DNA of 64,000 nucleotides, from contig CAZQXO010000005.1 in assembly GCA_964597445.1 (NCBI GenBank), positions 14,804 through 78,803 of the forward strand. Reading direction: 5' to 3'. Positions 20,210-28,678 of the stretch are shown in pieces. The translations under genes were made by a program, and so were the position numbers. Source of the stretch: UBA10649 sp964597445 (GTDB lineage: Bacteria > Actinomycetota > Actinomycetes > S36-B12). The notes beneath the pieces were generated by a model. That model worked only from the letters and a program-made list of their open reading frames with translations. It was not told the origin of the DNA and did no database searches. Numbering within the stretch: position 1 is the stretch's first letter; each line of letters starts with the position of its first letter.

Positions 20210-22150
20210 GTGTCCCCTCGCGCTGCCACGACCGCCGGCTCGGTGCCGTGGCAGCTGGATCGTGGCCGCGCCGCAGGGGAGATGGGCTACCTGCCCGGCC
20301 TCGATGGCGTGCGCGCCCTGGCCGTCCTCGGGGTCCTGCTCTACCACGCCGACCTGACCTGGATCAGCGGCGGCTTCCTCGGCGTCGATGTGTTCTTCGT
20401 CCTCAGTGGATTCCTGATCACCTCGCTGCTGCTCGAGGAGTACGACAGATCCGGCCGCATCAGGTTCGGCCGCTTCTACCTCGGGCGCGCACGCCGACTG
20501 CTCCCCGCGCTCATGCTCATGCTGCTGATCGTGAGCGCGGTGGTGGCTGTCTTCTTCCGCGATGCCGCCGCCACACTCCGGGCGGACGTGATCGCGACCC
20601 TGCTGTACATGAACAACTGGTGGTACGTGCTCAACGATGCGTCGTACTTCGAGTTCATCGGCCGGCCACCCCTGCTCAAGCACCTGTGGTCGCTCGCCGT
20701 GGAGGAGCAGTTCTACCTCGTGTGGCCCCTGCTCGCGTTCGTGGCCATGCGACGCGCCGGCCGGCGGGGCGTGCGACTGCTGGCCATCGTCCTGGCCCTC
20801 GCCTCCACCGCCTGGATGACGTACCTGTCCGTCTCCCAGGGCTTCCCCGACTACGCGGACCCGAGCCGCGTCTACTTCGGGACCGACGCGCATGCCATGG
20901 GACTCCTCGTCGGCGCGGCGCTCGCCACCGCATGGCGTCCCGGGCGACTTCGTGCGGACATCCCCCGAGCGGCGCGAGCCCTCATCACGGGGATCGGGAT
21001 CGCCGCGCTCATCACGGTCATCTGGTTCTTCCTGTTCGTCGGGGAGTTCACCCCCTGGATGTACCAGCGAGGAGGCTTTCTCCTCCTGGCTCTGGTGGTC
21101 GCCCTCCTCATCGCCATGGCGACCCATCCGGCCTCTCCGCTCGGACGATGGATGGGCACCCAGCCATGGCGCTACCTGGGCCAGCGCTCGTACGGGCTCT
21201 ACCTGTGGCACTGGCCGATCTTCATGGTCACGCGTCCCGGACTGGACGTGCCCCTGGACGGGATCCCCCTGCTCCTCCTTCGACTGGGCCTCACGGTGGG
21301 CATTGCGGAGCTCAGCTACCGCTACGTCGAGATGCCCATCCGGCGTGGGGCCATCGATCGATGGGTGACGCGGTGGCGTGCGGCGACAGGAGAGGCTCGT
21401 CGTCGTCTCACCCGTCAGGGCTCGGCCGTGATCGCCTCCCTCACCGCACTGGTGGTGGCGATCGGCATCGGACTGGCCTCCGCTCCGGCGGCGAGCGCGC
21501 AGGAGGCGCTTCCTCAGGACGTGGCTGAGGCGCTGGGCGTCGCGGACGGCGGTCCGACCGAGGTCTCCCTTGACGACCCGGATCCATCAGGCACGGGAGC
21601 GTCATCCTCGTCCGGCGCGGAGGATGACGGCGCTGCGGAATCGACTGCCTCGGGGACGAGTCGCAACGGGCGCGTCAGCGCCATCGGCGACTCCGTCATG
21701 CTCGGCGCCCGCGAGACGCTCAAGGACGTCGTGCCGGGAACGCGCGTGGATGCTGCGGTGGCCCGCTTCCCCGGCGCCTTCGTCGGGAAGCTCAAGCGCT
21801 ACGTCAATCAGGGACGGCTGGCCCCCACGGTCGTCCTCCATGCCGGCACCAACGGAGTCATGCCGGAGTCGATGCTGCGCGAGATGCTCGACATCCTGGC
21901 CGACTCCCCCCGGGTCATCGTGCTGACCACCAACATGCCGCGCACGTGGCGGGCACCGAACAACAGGGTCATCCGTTCCGTGGTTCCGGACTACCCGAAT
22001 GCCGTCCTCGTCGACTGGTACGCAGCCTCACAGGACCATCCGGAGTACTTCTCCTCCGACGGGATCCACCTCACGCCCAAGGGAGCTCGCGCCTACGCGA
22101 AGCTCATCAGGGCCGCCGTGGATGCCCCCGCCCCCGACTCGGCCTCCTGA
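20210..22150 (+). CDS. membrane O-acyltransferase (acyltransferase-3) with SGNH domain
   Basis: A 646-residue OafA-like protein. The N-terminal part (about 20-400) has roughly ten membrane segments and the family motifs LPGLDGVRALAVLGVLLYHA, FFVLSGFLIT, RRLLPALMLML and HLWSLAVEEQFYLVWPLL. A Pro/Ser/Asp-rich linker (about 445-485) leads to an extracytoplasmic SGNH hydrolase-like domain (about 490-646) with GDSVMLGA, HAGTNG and DGIHLTPKG. Such fusions acetylate cell-wall or surface polysaccharide. No gene for a specific polymer lies next to it, so the acceptor is unknown. Its stop is 3 bases from the stop of the convergent hydrolase. Confidence 0.88.
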   Translation: MSPRAATTAGSVPWQLDRGRAAGEMGYLPGLDGVRALAVLGVLLYHADLTWISGGFLGVDVFFVLSGFLITSLLLEEYDRSGRIRFGRFYLGRARRLLPALMLMLLIVSAVVAVFFRDAAATLRADVIATLLYMNNWWYVLNDASYFEFIGRPPLLKHLWSLAVEEQFYLVWPLLAFVAMRRAGRRGVRLLAIVLALASTAWMTYLSVSQGFPDYADPSRVYFGTDAHAMGLLVGAALATAWRPGRLRADIPRAARALITGIGIAALITVIWFFLFVGEFTPWMYQRGGFLLLALVVALLIAMATHPASPLGRWMGTQPWRYLGQRSYGLYLWHWPIFMVTRPGLDVPLDGIPLLLLRLGLTVGIAELSYRYVEMPIRRGAIDRWVTRWRAATGEARRRLTRQGSAVIASLTALVVAIGIGLASAPAASAQEALPQDVAEALGVADGGPTEVSLDDPDPSGTGASSSSGAEDDGAAESTASGTSRNGRVSAIGDSVMLGARETLKDVVPGTRVDAAVARFPGAFVGKLKRYVNQGRLAPTVVLHAGTNGVMPESMLREMLDILADSPRVIVLTTNMPRTWRAPNNRVIRSVVPDYPNAVLVDWYAASQDHPEYFSSDGIHLTPKGARAYAKLIRAAVDAPAPDSAS

Positions 22151-22153
22151 AGG

Positions 22154-22936
22154 TCAGGCCGCAGGGAGGCTCGCCAGGAAGGAGAGGATCTCGGCGCCCG
22201 TGGCATCCGGGTCCTCGATCACGGCGAGGTGCCCCGCGCCCGGGACGCAGGCGCGGCGAGCACCGGGCAGGGCTTCCAGCAGGCGCTCCTGGTCCTCATC
22301 GGGACTCAGGGAATCCTCGGCCCCCCAGAGCACGAGGGCCGGACCCGCCCACTCCGCGAGAACTGCATGGGAGTCGGGTCGATGGGCCATCGCCCGCTGG
22401 TACCACGCCACCGTGCGCGCATCGACGCGATCGAGATACCCACGCGTGCGCTCCACCACGCCAGGGCGTGCCTGTCGAGTCGTGGTGCCGAGCAGGCCGG
22501 GCAGGACTGCCTGGTTCAGGATGCGCTCCGTCTGATCGGGCTCGGCCTCGCACAGGGCGGCCAGACGCTCGCGCCCCTCGCGGGCCTCGACGGTGTCCGC
22601 CGAGGCCTTGGTGTCGCAGAGCAGGAGCGCTGACACCCGAGAGGGGTGACGACGCACCAGACCCATCGCGATGTAGCCGCCGAGGGACACCCCTCCCACC
22701 ACGATCCGGTCGAGTCCGAGATCCTCCACGGCACGGGCGACCTCGTCGACCACGGCATCCAGCCGGGGCGGACCCGGGATCCGCGCCGACTCTCCGAAGC
22801 CCGGGAGATCCGGCACGAGGGTGCGCCAGCCGGCCCGCCTGCACGCCTCAGCCTGATCGGCCCACAGCGATCCGTCGCAGGGAAACGCATGGAGCAGGAG
22901 GAGCGGATCTCCCGCTCCGTCATCGCGAAGGTGCAT
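22154..22936 (-). CDS. alpha/beta-fold hydrolase
   Basis: A 260-residue hydrolase with LLLLHAFPCDGSLW (oxyanion region), VPDLPGFGES, the nucleophile elbow GGVSLGGYIA near residue 90, the acid region WGAEDSLSP and the histidine in PGAGHLAVIED near residue 240. The substrate is unknown; similar proteins act as esterases, lactonases or thioesterases. The ATG at 22936 overlaps the stop of the preceding gene (TGATG), making it the last gene of a coupled four-gene set that begins with the 3-hydroxyacyl-CoA dehydrogenase. A role near acyl-CoA metabolism is inferred only from this position. Confidence 0.85.
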   Translation of the reverse strand: MHLRDDGAGDPLLLLHAFPCDGSLWADQAEACRRAGWRTLVPDLPGFGESARIPGPPRLDAVVDEVARAVEDLGLDRIVVGGVSLGGYIAMGLVRRHPSRVSALLLCDTKASADTVEAREGRERLAALCEAEPDQTERILNQAVLPGLLGTTTRQARPGVVERTRGYLDRVDARTVAWYQRAMAHRPDSHAVLAEWAGPALVLWGAEDSLSPDEDQERLLEALPGARRACVPGAGHLAVIEDPDATGAEILSFLASLPAA

Positions 22937-23676
22937 CACACGTCGCTCCAGCGCTCCATCGGCCCCTCCCACATGGTCGGCAGTGGCCCGGCGCCCGGGC
23001 AGACGACGCCGACCAGCTCGTCCATCACCCGGGAGACCTGCGACTCGCCGACCCACAGGTGCTTGGCTCCCTCGATGCCCCGCACGTCCGCCTGCGGGAT
23101 CACGGAGAATCGCCTGCGCGCCTCGTCGGGCCGCAGGTAGTCATCGAGCTCCGGCACGAGGCAGACGAGCGGCCGACCCGTGGCCGTCCACGCTCGCAGG
23201 TCCTCATCCGTGGAGTAGCGCAGGGGTGGCGACAGGAGAACGGCTCCCAGGACCGGATCGACGTTGCCTCCCTTGAGGATGACGTCCGTCCCGAAGGACC
23301 ATCCGACGAGCCACGGGTCGGGCAGTCCCCGACGGGCAGCCTCGGAGATCGCGGCCTGGAGGTCGAGGGTCTCCCCCTCCGCGTGGTCGAACTCGCCCTC
23401 ACTCGTCCCGGCGGCGCTCGTGGTGCCCCGCGTGTTGAACCGCAGCACGGCCACGTGCGCGAGCGCCGGCAGGCGCCACGCCATCTTGCGCAACAGGTGG
23501 CTGTCCATCATGCCGCCGTGGGTCGGGAGAGGGTGCGCCGTGATGATCGTGGCCACCGGTTCACCGTCCTCCGGCAGCGCCAACTCCCCCACCAGGGTCA
23601 GGTCGTCCGATGTCCTCAGCCGAACGGGTTCACGGCGGGCCGGAAGGACGGAGTTCGCCACGATCCGCGCGGTCAT
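22936..23676 (-). CDS. alpha/beta-fold hydrolase, dienelactone hydrolase-like
   Basis: A 246-residue cytoplasmic hydrolase. THPLPTHGG-like AHPLPTHGGMM near residue 45 is followed by RFNTRGT, the nucleophile elbow VGWSFGTDV near residue 120, and a C-terminal histidine in EGAKHLWVGE near residue 215. The HPLP...HGG segment resembles a family of actinobacterial alpha/beta hydrolases often annotated next to this small zinc protein. Function is unknown. The start overlaps the stop of the small zinc-protein gene by ATGA, and its own stop overlaps the next start by TGATG. Confidence 0.82.
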   Translation of the reverse strand: MTARIVANSVLPARREPVRLRTSDDLTLVGELALPEDGEPVATIITAHPLPTHGGMMDSHLLRKMAWRLPALAHVAVLRFNTRGTTSAAGTSEGEFDHAEGETLDLQAAISEAARRGLPDPWLVGWSFGTDVILKGGNVDPVLGAVLLSPPLRYSTDEDLRAWTATGRPLVCLVPELDDYLRPDEARRRFSVIPQADVRGIEGAKHLWVGESQVSRVMDELVGVVCPGAGPLPTMWEGPMERWSDV

Positions 23677-23963
23677 CCGAGCCGCCTCGGGCCGCGACGA
23701 TCCCGCGCCGACCAGCAGGGTGTGTGCCAGTGCCTGCGATGCTCCACCCCCTGGGGATCGTCGGCCGGGAAGGCCACCACGTGGGGTGTCGCCGGGGGAA
23801 TCTCCTGGTCGCATCCGGGACACCGATAGGCGCGGGTGGCTGCCGAGCCCGTGGTGCGCTGCACGACCCAGTCGCCGTCGGCGTGGGACTCGACCGTGCG
23901 ACTGGACACCGACGACCCGAGGGGTCGCTCCGCTTCCGCGCGGCGACGGTGCTTGCGACCCAT
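23673..23963 (-). CDS. small zinc-ribbon-like protein (actinobacterial, function unknown)
   Basis: A 96-residue protein with a basic N-terminus (MGRKHRRRAEAERPLG) and a probable metal site made of CPGC (Cys48, Cys51) and HWHTPC (His78, His80, Cys83). Proteins of this kind are often misnamed ATP/GTP-binding protein; no nucleotide-binding motif is visible here. The basic tail and zinc-like module would fit RNA or protein binding. It is locked into a coupled set: its ATG overlaps the dehydrogenase stop (TGATG) and its stop overlaps the next ATG (ATGA). Confidence 0.75.
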   Translation of the reverse strand: MGRKHRRRAEAERPLGSSVSSRTVESHADGDWVVQRTTGSAATRAYRCPGCDQEIPPATPHVVAFPADDPQGVEHRRHWHTPCWSARDRRGPRRLG

Positions 23964-25729
23964 CAGCTCGCGTGATCCCGGAATCCCCGACCCGTCTTGC
24001 GCCCCAGGTACCCGGCTGTCACGAGGTGCTCGAGTCTGGGGGCCGGGGCGAAGCCGGGTTCGCGGAACTCGAGGTACAGCGTTCTCTGGATGGCCAGGGA
24101 CACATCGAGCCCCACGGCGTCGAGAAGATCGAAGGGACCCATCGGGTAGCCGCAACCCTTCTTCATGGCCAGATCGATGTCATCGGCGCTTGCGTAGTTG
24201 GCCTCAAGCATGCGCACGGCATCGTTGAGGTAGGGGAAGAGGAGGGCGTTGACGATGAAGCCCGCGCGATCACCACATGTCACCGGATGCTTGCCGACTC
24301 GACGACACAGCGCCACAACCGTGTCGACGACATCCTCATGGGTGGCCACGGTGCGCACGACCTCGACGAGCTGCATCACCGGGGCGGGATTGAAGAAGTG
24401 CAGTCCGACGACGTCACCCGGGCGATTCGTGGTCACCGCGAGATCGATGACCGGCAGGCTCGACGTGGTGGTGGCCAGAATGGCGCCGGGCTTGCAGGTG
24501 CGGTCCAGCTCGACGAACAGGGCTCGCTTGACCTCGAGATCCTCGACCACCGCCTCCACGACGAGGTCGGCATAGGACAGGTCGCGAAGTGACGCTGCAC
24601 CGCGCACCCTGGCGAGGGCTGCCTCCCGCTCCTCCTCGCTCAAGCGCCCCTTCTCGACGGCCTTCGCCAGGGAGGAGTCCAGGCGCGCGACCGCCTGAGC
24701 GGCCTTGTCCGGCGTGCGGGCCACCAGAGTCACGTCAACGCCGGCGCGGGCGAACACCTCCGCGATTCCGCTGGCCATCGTGCCCGAGCCGACCACGCCC
24801 ACCGAGGCGATCTCCCGGATCGACCCCGCATCCGGCACGGATGGCGTGATGCTGTCGACGACGACCGGCGATCCCGGTGACTCATAGCGGTAGAAGCCTT
24901 GGCCGGACTTGCGTCCGCGAAGTCCCGCAGTCACCAGCTGCTTGAGGATCGGTGCGGGTGCGTGCAGGCGATCACGGCCCTGCTTGTACATCGTGTCGAG
25001 GATCTCGTAGGCCGTGTCGAGACCGATCAGGTCAAGGAGCATGAGGGGGCCCATGGGATACCCGCAGCCCAGCCTCATGGCGTCATCGATGTCCTCGCGG
25101 GAGGCGTACTTCGACTCGAACATGGACACGGCATGGTTCAGGTAACCGAAGAGCAGGGCATTGGCGATGAAGCCGGCTCGGTCACCGATGACGACGGGCT
25201 CCTTGCCCAAGGAGGCCGCGAAGGCGGCGGCCTCATCGACGACCTCCTGCGAGGTCACGACCGTGCGGACGATCTCGACGAAGGAGAGGACCGGTGCGGG
25301 GTTGAAGAAGTGGATGCCGACCACGTTGGCCGGGCGCCTGGTCGCCACGGCGATATCGGTCACCGACAGGGACGACGTGTTCGAGGCGAGGATCGCGTGA
25401 GCCGGGGCGATGGCATCGACCTGGGCGAAGATCGCCTTCTTGAGGTCCAGGCTCTCGCTGACCGCCTCGATGACGAGGTCCACGTCGCTCAGGGCCGGGT
25501 AGTCGGTCGTGAAGGTGATGCGCCCGATGAGGTCGGTGCGCTCCGCCTCCGAGAGCTTCCCGCGCGTGACAGCACGCTGGGTGGAGTTCGCGATCATGGT
25601 CCGGCCGTGCTCCAGGGCGGCAGTCGTGCTGTCGATTGCGACGACCGAGTAGCCGTGTCGTGCGATCACCTCGGCAATGCCGGCGCCCATCGTCCCCAGA
25701 CCGATGACTCCGACCCTCGCGATGGCCAT
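23963..25729 (-). CDS. double-length 3-hydroxyacyl-CoA (3-hydroxybutyryl-CoA) dehydrogenase
   Basis: A 588-residue protein made of two full 3-hydroxyacyl-CoA dehydrogenase units in tandem, joined near residue 300. Each half has its own NAD-binding glycine motif (GLGTMGAGIAE near 10; GSGTMASGIAE near 315), its own catalytic-histidine segment (GIHFFNPAPV; GLHFFNPAPV) and its own C-terminal helical domain (GYPMGP). Neither half looks degenerate. It oxidises 3-hydroxyacyl-CoA in fatty acid or butanoyl-CoA metabolism. GAAGGGAA-type purines precede ATG 25729, and a TAGGGT box near 25780 is a candidate -10. Confidence 0.93.
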   Translation of the reverse strand: MAIARVGVIGLGTMGAGIAEVIARHGYSVVAIDSTTAALEHGRTMIANSTQRAVTRGKLSEAERTDLIGRITFTTDYPALSDVDLVIEAVSESLDLKKAIFAQVDAIAPAHAILASNTSSLSVTDIAVATRRPANVVGIHFFNPAPVLSFVEIVRTVVTSQEVVDEAAAFAASLGKEPVVIGDRAGFIANALLFGYLNHAVSMFESKYASREDIDDAMRLGCGYPMGPLMLLDLIGLDTAYEILDTMYKQGRDRLHAPAPILKQLVTAGLRGRKSGQGFYRYESPGSPVVVDSITPSVPDAGSIREIASVGVVGSGTMASGIAEVFARAGVDVTLVARTPDKAAQAVARLDSSLAKAVEKGRLSEEEREAALARVRGAASLRDLSYADLVVEAVVEDLEVKRALFVELDRTCKPGAILATTTSSLPVIDLAVTTNRPGDVVGLHFFNPAPVMQLVEVVRTVATHEDVVDTVVALCRRVGKHPVTCGDRAGFIVNALLFPYLNDAVRMLEANYASADDIDLAMKKGCGYPMGPFDLLDAVGLDVSLAIQRTLYLEFREPGFAPAPRLEHLVTAGYLGRKTGRGFRDHAS

Positions 25730-25802
25730 GGATTCCCTTCCCTCCGGACGAGCAGCGGCGACCGTGCGCCGCGACGACCCTACTCCGCGGGATCAGGAGG
25801 CA

Positions 25803-26483
25803 TCAGAACAGTCTCGCCTCGGGACTGTCCAGTCCCCGCAGGGCGTCGTAGTCGACGACCACGCACTCGATCCCCCGATCCTCCGCGAGCACCCGCGCCT
25901 GCGGCTTGATCTCCTGGGCGGCGAAGACCCCTCGCACCGGGCTCAGGAGCGGGTCGCGGTTCAGGAGCTCCAGGTACCGCGTCAGCTGCTCCACGCCGTC
26001 GATCTCCCCCCGGCGCTTGATCTCCACGGCAACCGCCCGTCCCTCGGCATCCCGGCACATGAGGTCGACCGGTCCGATCGCCGTGGGGTACTCCCGACGG
26101 ATCAGTCGCCAGCCGGTGCCCAGCGACTCGACCTGCTCGGCGAGCAGTCGCTGAAGATGCGCCTCCACCCCGTCCTTGACCAGGCCGGGATCCGTGCCGA
26201 GCTCCTGCGTATGGTCGTGGAGGACCTCATGGATGGTCACGACCAGCTGCTCTCCCGCGCGGTTCTCGACCGTCCATACCTCGTGACAGCCCTCCTCCTC
26301 CGCCGAGGACACGCGCACCGTGCAGGGGGGGCTCATCCAGTTGAGGGGCTTGTAGGAACCGCCATCGGAATGGATGAGGACGGATCCGTCCGCCTTGACC
26401 ATGATCACCCGGGACGCCTCCGGGAGGTGGGCCGTCAGGCGCCCCGCATAGTCGACCGTGCAACGCGCCACCAGGATCCGCAC
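25803..26483 (-). CDS. nucS: mismatch-specific endonuclease NucS (EndoMS)
   Basis: A 226-residue protein. The N-terminal domain begins VRILVARCTVDYAGRLTAHL and contains YKPLNWMSPPCT, both typical of actinobacterial NucS. The C-terminal nuclease domain carries GPVDLMCRD and VEIKRRGEIDG with the catalytic Asp, Glu and Lys, then QLTRYLELL. NucS provides non-canonical mismatch repair in actinobacteria that lack MutS/MutL. The extreme C-terminus (SPEARLF) resembles the short beta-clamp-binding tail known for NucS. GTG 26483 follows a TACGCT box by 7 bases, which supports a leaderless mRNA. Confidence 0.95.
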   Translation of the reverse strand: MRILVARCTVDYAGRLTAHLPEASRVIMVKADGSVLIHSDGGSYKPLNWMSPPCTVRVSSAEEEGCHEVWTVENRAGEQLVVTIHEVLHDHTQELGTDPGLVKDGVEAHLQRLLAEQVESLGTGWRLIRREYPTAIGPVDLMCRDAEGRAVAVEIKRRGEIDGVEQLTRYLELLNRDPLLSPVRGVFAAQEIKPQARVLAEDRGIECVVVDYDALRGLDSPEARLF

Positions 26484-26490
26484 ACGCGGC

Positions 26491-26496
26491 AGCGTA
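26491..26496 (-). promoter_or_regulatory. -10 box of nucS (TACGCT), probably leaderless
   Basis: TACGCT ends 7 bases before GTG 26483; the same hexamer and spacing occur at glgE. Confidence 0.5.
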
Positions 26497-26528
26497 CCGA
26501 GTGGCAGGAAGTCGCCGGAGGCCCGACG

Positions 26529-26864
26529 ATGGAGCCCGTGCCCTCGTGGGGATCGTTCTCCTACGCCTTCGGCCCGATCGTGGCCCTGGCGCTCATCCTC
26601 GTGTTCGTGGTGATCCTGCGCTGGGCGTTCCGGCGCGGATCGTCCGTGGTGGCCGCGCCCGCCCGTCCCGGAACAGATGCGGAGTACGGCCTCCTGAGCC
26701 CGGTCTCCACTCCCGGCTCCTACGTCGAGGGAGAGATGCAGCGCAGGACCCTCGAGGATGCCGGCATCCGGGCGACGCTGGCCTCGACCCTCGAGGGACC
26801 TCGGGTCATGGTCTGGCCGCAGGACGCCGAACGCGCGCGGACCCTCCTCAGCCGGCGTCGCTGA
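26529..26864 (+). CDS. small single-span membrane protein
   Basis: A 111-residue protein with one membrane segment near residues 14-34 (GPIVALALILVFVVILRWAF), a short linker and a soluble C-terminal domain (about 65-111, EMQRRTLEDAGIRATLA then MVWPQDAERARTLL). The C-terminal part has the look of the DUF2007 ('putative signal transducing') fold, a guess from pattern only. It is divergent from nucS (45 bases). Its last 17 bases overlap the 3' end of murA on the other strand. Confidence 0.7.
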   Translation: MEPVPSWGSFSYAFGPIVALALILVFVVILRWAFRRGSSVVAAPARPGTDAEYGLLSPVSTPGSYVEGEMQRRTLEDAGIRATLASTLEGPRVMVWPQDAERARTLLSRRR

Positions 26865-27978
26865 TCTCGACCCGCTCGATGCTGGCCCCCACACGCTGGA
26901 GGTCCGGGACGAATCCCGCGTATCCCCGGTCGATATGGGTCACTCCGTACACGGTGGTAACGCCCTCGGCCACCAGGCCGGCCAGGACGAGTCCAGCTCC
27001 CGCACGGATGTCGGTGGCCTCCACCGGTGCGCCCGACAGAGCCGCGCGCCCGCGCACGAGGGCATGGTGGCCGTCCGTGCGCACGTCGGCCCCGAGCCGT
27101 GCGAGCTCCTGGACGAACCTGAACCGCGCTTCGAAGAGGTTCTCCGTCACGAGCGAGGCCCCCTCGGCGATCGAGTTGAGGGCGATGAACTGGGGCTGAA
27201 GATCCGTCGGGAACCCGGGGAACGGAAGCGTCACGACATCGACGGCCGAGGGACGTCGATCCATCGTCACCCGGATGCCGTGNNNNNNNNNNNNNNNNNN
27301 NNNNNNNNNNNNNNNNNNNNNNNNNNNNNNNNNNNNNNNNNNNNNNNNNNNNNNNNNNNNNNNNNNNNNNNNNNNNNNNNNNCGGCAGATATCCACGATC
27401 TCAGGCTCGCGGGCCGCATTGTCGATGACGGTGCGCCCGTCGGCGAGGACCGCCGCCATGAGGATCGTCTCGGTCGCTCCCACGCTCGGGAAGTCGAGCC
27501 AGATCGGCGCGCCGCGGAGCCTGCCGGCGGAGTGGGCAAGCAGGTAGCCATGCTCGCTGTCGACCTCGGCACCCATGCGCCGAAGTCCGGACACGTGCAT
27601 GTCGAGACCCCGAGAACCGATGTTGTCACCCCCCGGAAGTGCCACGTCCGCAGCGCCGACTCGAGCAACAAGGGGACCCATCACGCAGATCGACGCGCGC
27701 ATCCTCCGGACGAGGTCGTAGTCCGCTCGATGCTCGGGGCGCTCCGGGACGTCGATGGACACGACGGCCTCCACGCGATCATGGGAGACCTGGCATCCCA
27801 GACGCCGGAGGAGCTCAGCCATGATCTCGACGTCGAGGATGTCCGGCACGTCTCGGATCGTGGAGCACCCGGGAGCCAGCAGCGTCGCGGCCATGAGCTT
27901 CAGGACGGAGTTCTTCGCTCCCGGCACGGTCACCTCGCCGACGAGCCGTGACCCGCCTGTGACGCGAAGCACCTCCAC
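26848..27978 (-). CDS. murA: UDP-N-acetylglucosamine 1-carboxyvinyltransferase MurA (interrupted by a gap)
   Basis: First committed enzyme of peptidoglycan synthesis, with the start GGSRLVGEVTVPGAKNSVLK and later LPFPGFPTDLQPQ and TDIRAGAGLVLAG. In the active-site loop the cysteine of most MurA proteins is Asp (LPGGDNIGSRG, residue 118), as in mycobacteria, which predicts fosfomycin insensitivity. A 100-N run (27283-27382) splits the gene; compared with mycobacterial MurA about 83 residues are missing, so the true gap should be near 250 bases. Both flanks are intact, so this is an assembly gap rather than a pseudogene. GTG 27978 follows a TACGAT box by 6 bases. Confidence 0.95.
   Translation of the reverse strand: MEVLRVTGGSRLVGEVTVPGAKNSVLKLMAATLLAPGCSTIRDVPDILDVEIMAELLRRLGCQVSHDRVEAVVSIDVPERPEHRADYDLVRRMRASICVMGPLVARVGAADVALPGGDNIGSRGLDMHVSGLRRMGAEVDSEHGYLLAHSAGRLRGAPIWLDFPSVGATETILMAAVLADGRTVIDNAAREPEIVDICXXXXXXXXXXXXXXXXXXXXXXXXXXXXXXXXXXHGIRVTMDRRPSAVDVVTLPFPGFPTDLQPQFIALNSIAEGASLVTENLFEARFRFVQELARLGADVRTDGHHALVRGRAALSGAPVEATDIRAGAGLVLAGLVAEGVTTVYGVTHIDRGYAGFVPDLQRVGASIERVEISDAG
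27283..27382. other. assembly gap (100 N) inside murA
   Basis: One hundred Ns, a conventional placeholder for unknown length. The protein comparison suggests roughly 250 real bases. Confidence 0.95.
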
Positions 27979-27984
27979 GCGGGC

Positions 27985-27990
27985 ATCGTA
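27985..27990 (-). promoter_or_regulatory. -10 box of murA (TACGAT), probably leaderless
   Basis: TACGAT ends 6 bases before GTG 27978. Confidence 0.5.
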
Positions 27991-28083
27991 CGGGCCCGGA
28001 CGTACGCCACTCGGGCCGCCACGGCTTCTGCCCACCGGGCTCGTCACCGGGCTCGTCACCGAGCCCTCGCGTCGACCGTGGCG

Positions 28084-28089
28084 TAGTGT
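28084..28089 (+). promoter_or_regulatory. -10 box of the adenosyltransferase gene (TAGTGT), probably leaderless
   Basis: TAGTGT ends 6 bases before ATG 28096. Upstream, a 12-base unit containing GGGCTCGTCACC is repeated in tandem (28037-28060) and can form a GGGCTC/GAGCCC stem. Confidence 0.5.
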
Positions 28090-28095
28090 CGCGCC

Positions 28096-28671
28096 ATGGT
28101 CAACCTCACCCGCATCTACACCCGCACCGGAGATGACGGCACCACCTCTCTCGGGGACATGAGCCGGACGGGCAAGAACGATCCCCGACTCCGGGCCTAC
28201 GCCGACGTCGACGAGGCCAACTGCACGATCGGCCTCGCCCTCGCCACGGCTGACTTCGATGAGGAGATCCGACACCTGCTGGTGGGCATCCAGAACGATC
28301 TGTTCGACGTGGGAGCAGACCTGTGCACGCCCGTCGTGGACGAGCCGGCGCACCCTCCTCTTCGCGTGACAGACGACTACGTCACGCGCCTCGAGGCTGC
28401 CTGCGACCAGTACAACGAGCAACTGGCGCCGCTGAGGTCATTCGTCCTCCCGGGTGGCAGCCCTGCTGCCGCACACCTGCACGTCGCCCGCACGGTCGTG
28501 CGCCGGGCGGAGCGTTCGACGTGGGCTGCCCTGGACACGTACCACGGCGGCATGAATCCCCTGACCGCCGCCTACCTGAATCGGCTCAGCGACCTGCTCT
28601 TCATCCTGGCCCGAGTCGCCAACCGGGATGCGGGCGGAGACGTCCTGTGGGAGCCAGGGCTGAACCACTGA
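28096..28671 (+). CDS. pduO: cob(I)alamin adenosyltransferase, PduO type
   Basis: A 191-residue PduO-family (cob(I)yrinic acid a,c-diamide adenosyltransferase) protein. YTRTGDDGTTSLGDMSR at the start binds ATP, RLRAYADVDEANCTIGLA follows, and the helix with VVRRAERS and YLNRLSDLLFILARVANR closes the active site. It makes adenosylcobalamin, the cofactor of the methylmalonyl-CoA-type mutases implied by meaB and mce elsewhere in the window. It lies between murA and the ATP synthase genes, as in mycobacteria. Its 3' end runs into a poorly assembled region. Confidence 0.93.
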   Translation: MVNLTRIYTRTGDDGTTSLGDMSRTGKNDPRLRAYADVDEANCTIGLALATADFDEEIRHLLVGIQNDLFDVGADLCTPVVDEPAHPPLRVTDDYVTRLEAACDQYNEQLAPLRSFVLPGGSPAAAHLHVARTVVRRAERSTWAALDTYHGGMNPLTAAYLNRLSDLLFILARVANRDAGGDVLWEPGLNH

Positions 28672-28678
28672 GGCGACG

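Noticed and set aside
20207..20212. GTG 20207 as the acyltransferase start
   Set aside because: It lies only 3 bases after the -10 box; GTG 20210 has the spacing seen at the other genes. The difference is one residue.
22936..23056. 40-residue N-terminal extension of the 260-residue hydrolase
   Set aside because: It overlaps the preceding gene in another frame and has no similarity; ATG 22936 has the TGATG coupling found throughout the set.
26848..27978. murA as a pseudogene
   Set aside because: The interruption is a run of N; both flanks are intact and keep the family motifs.
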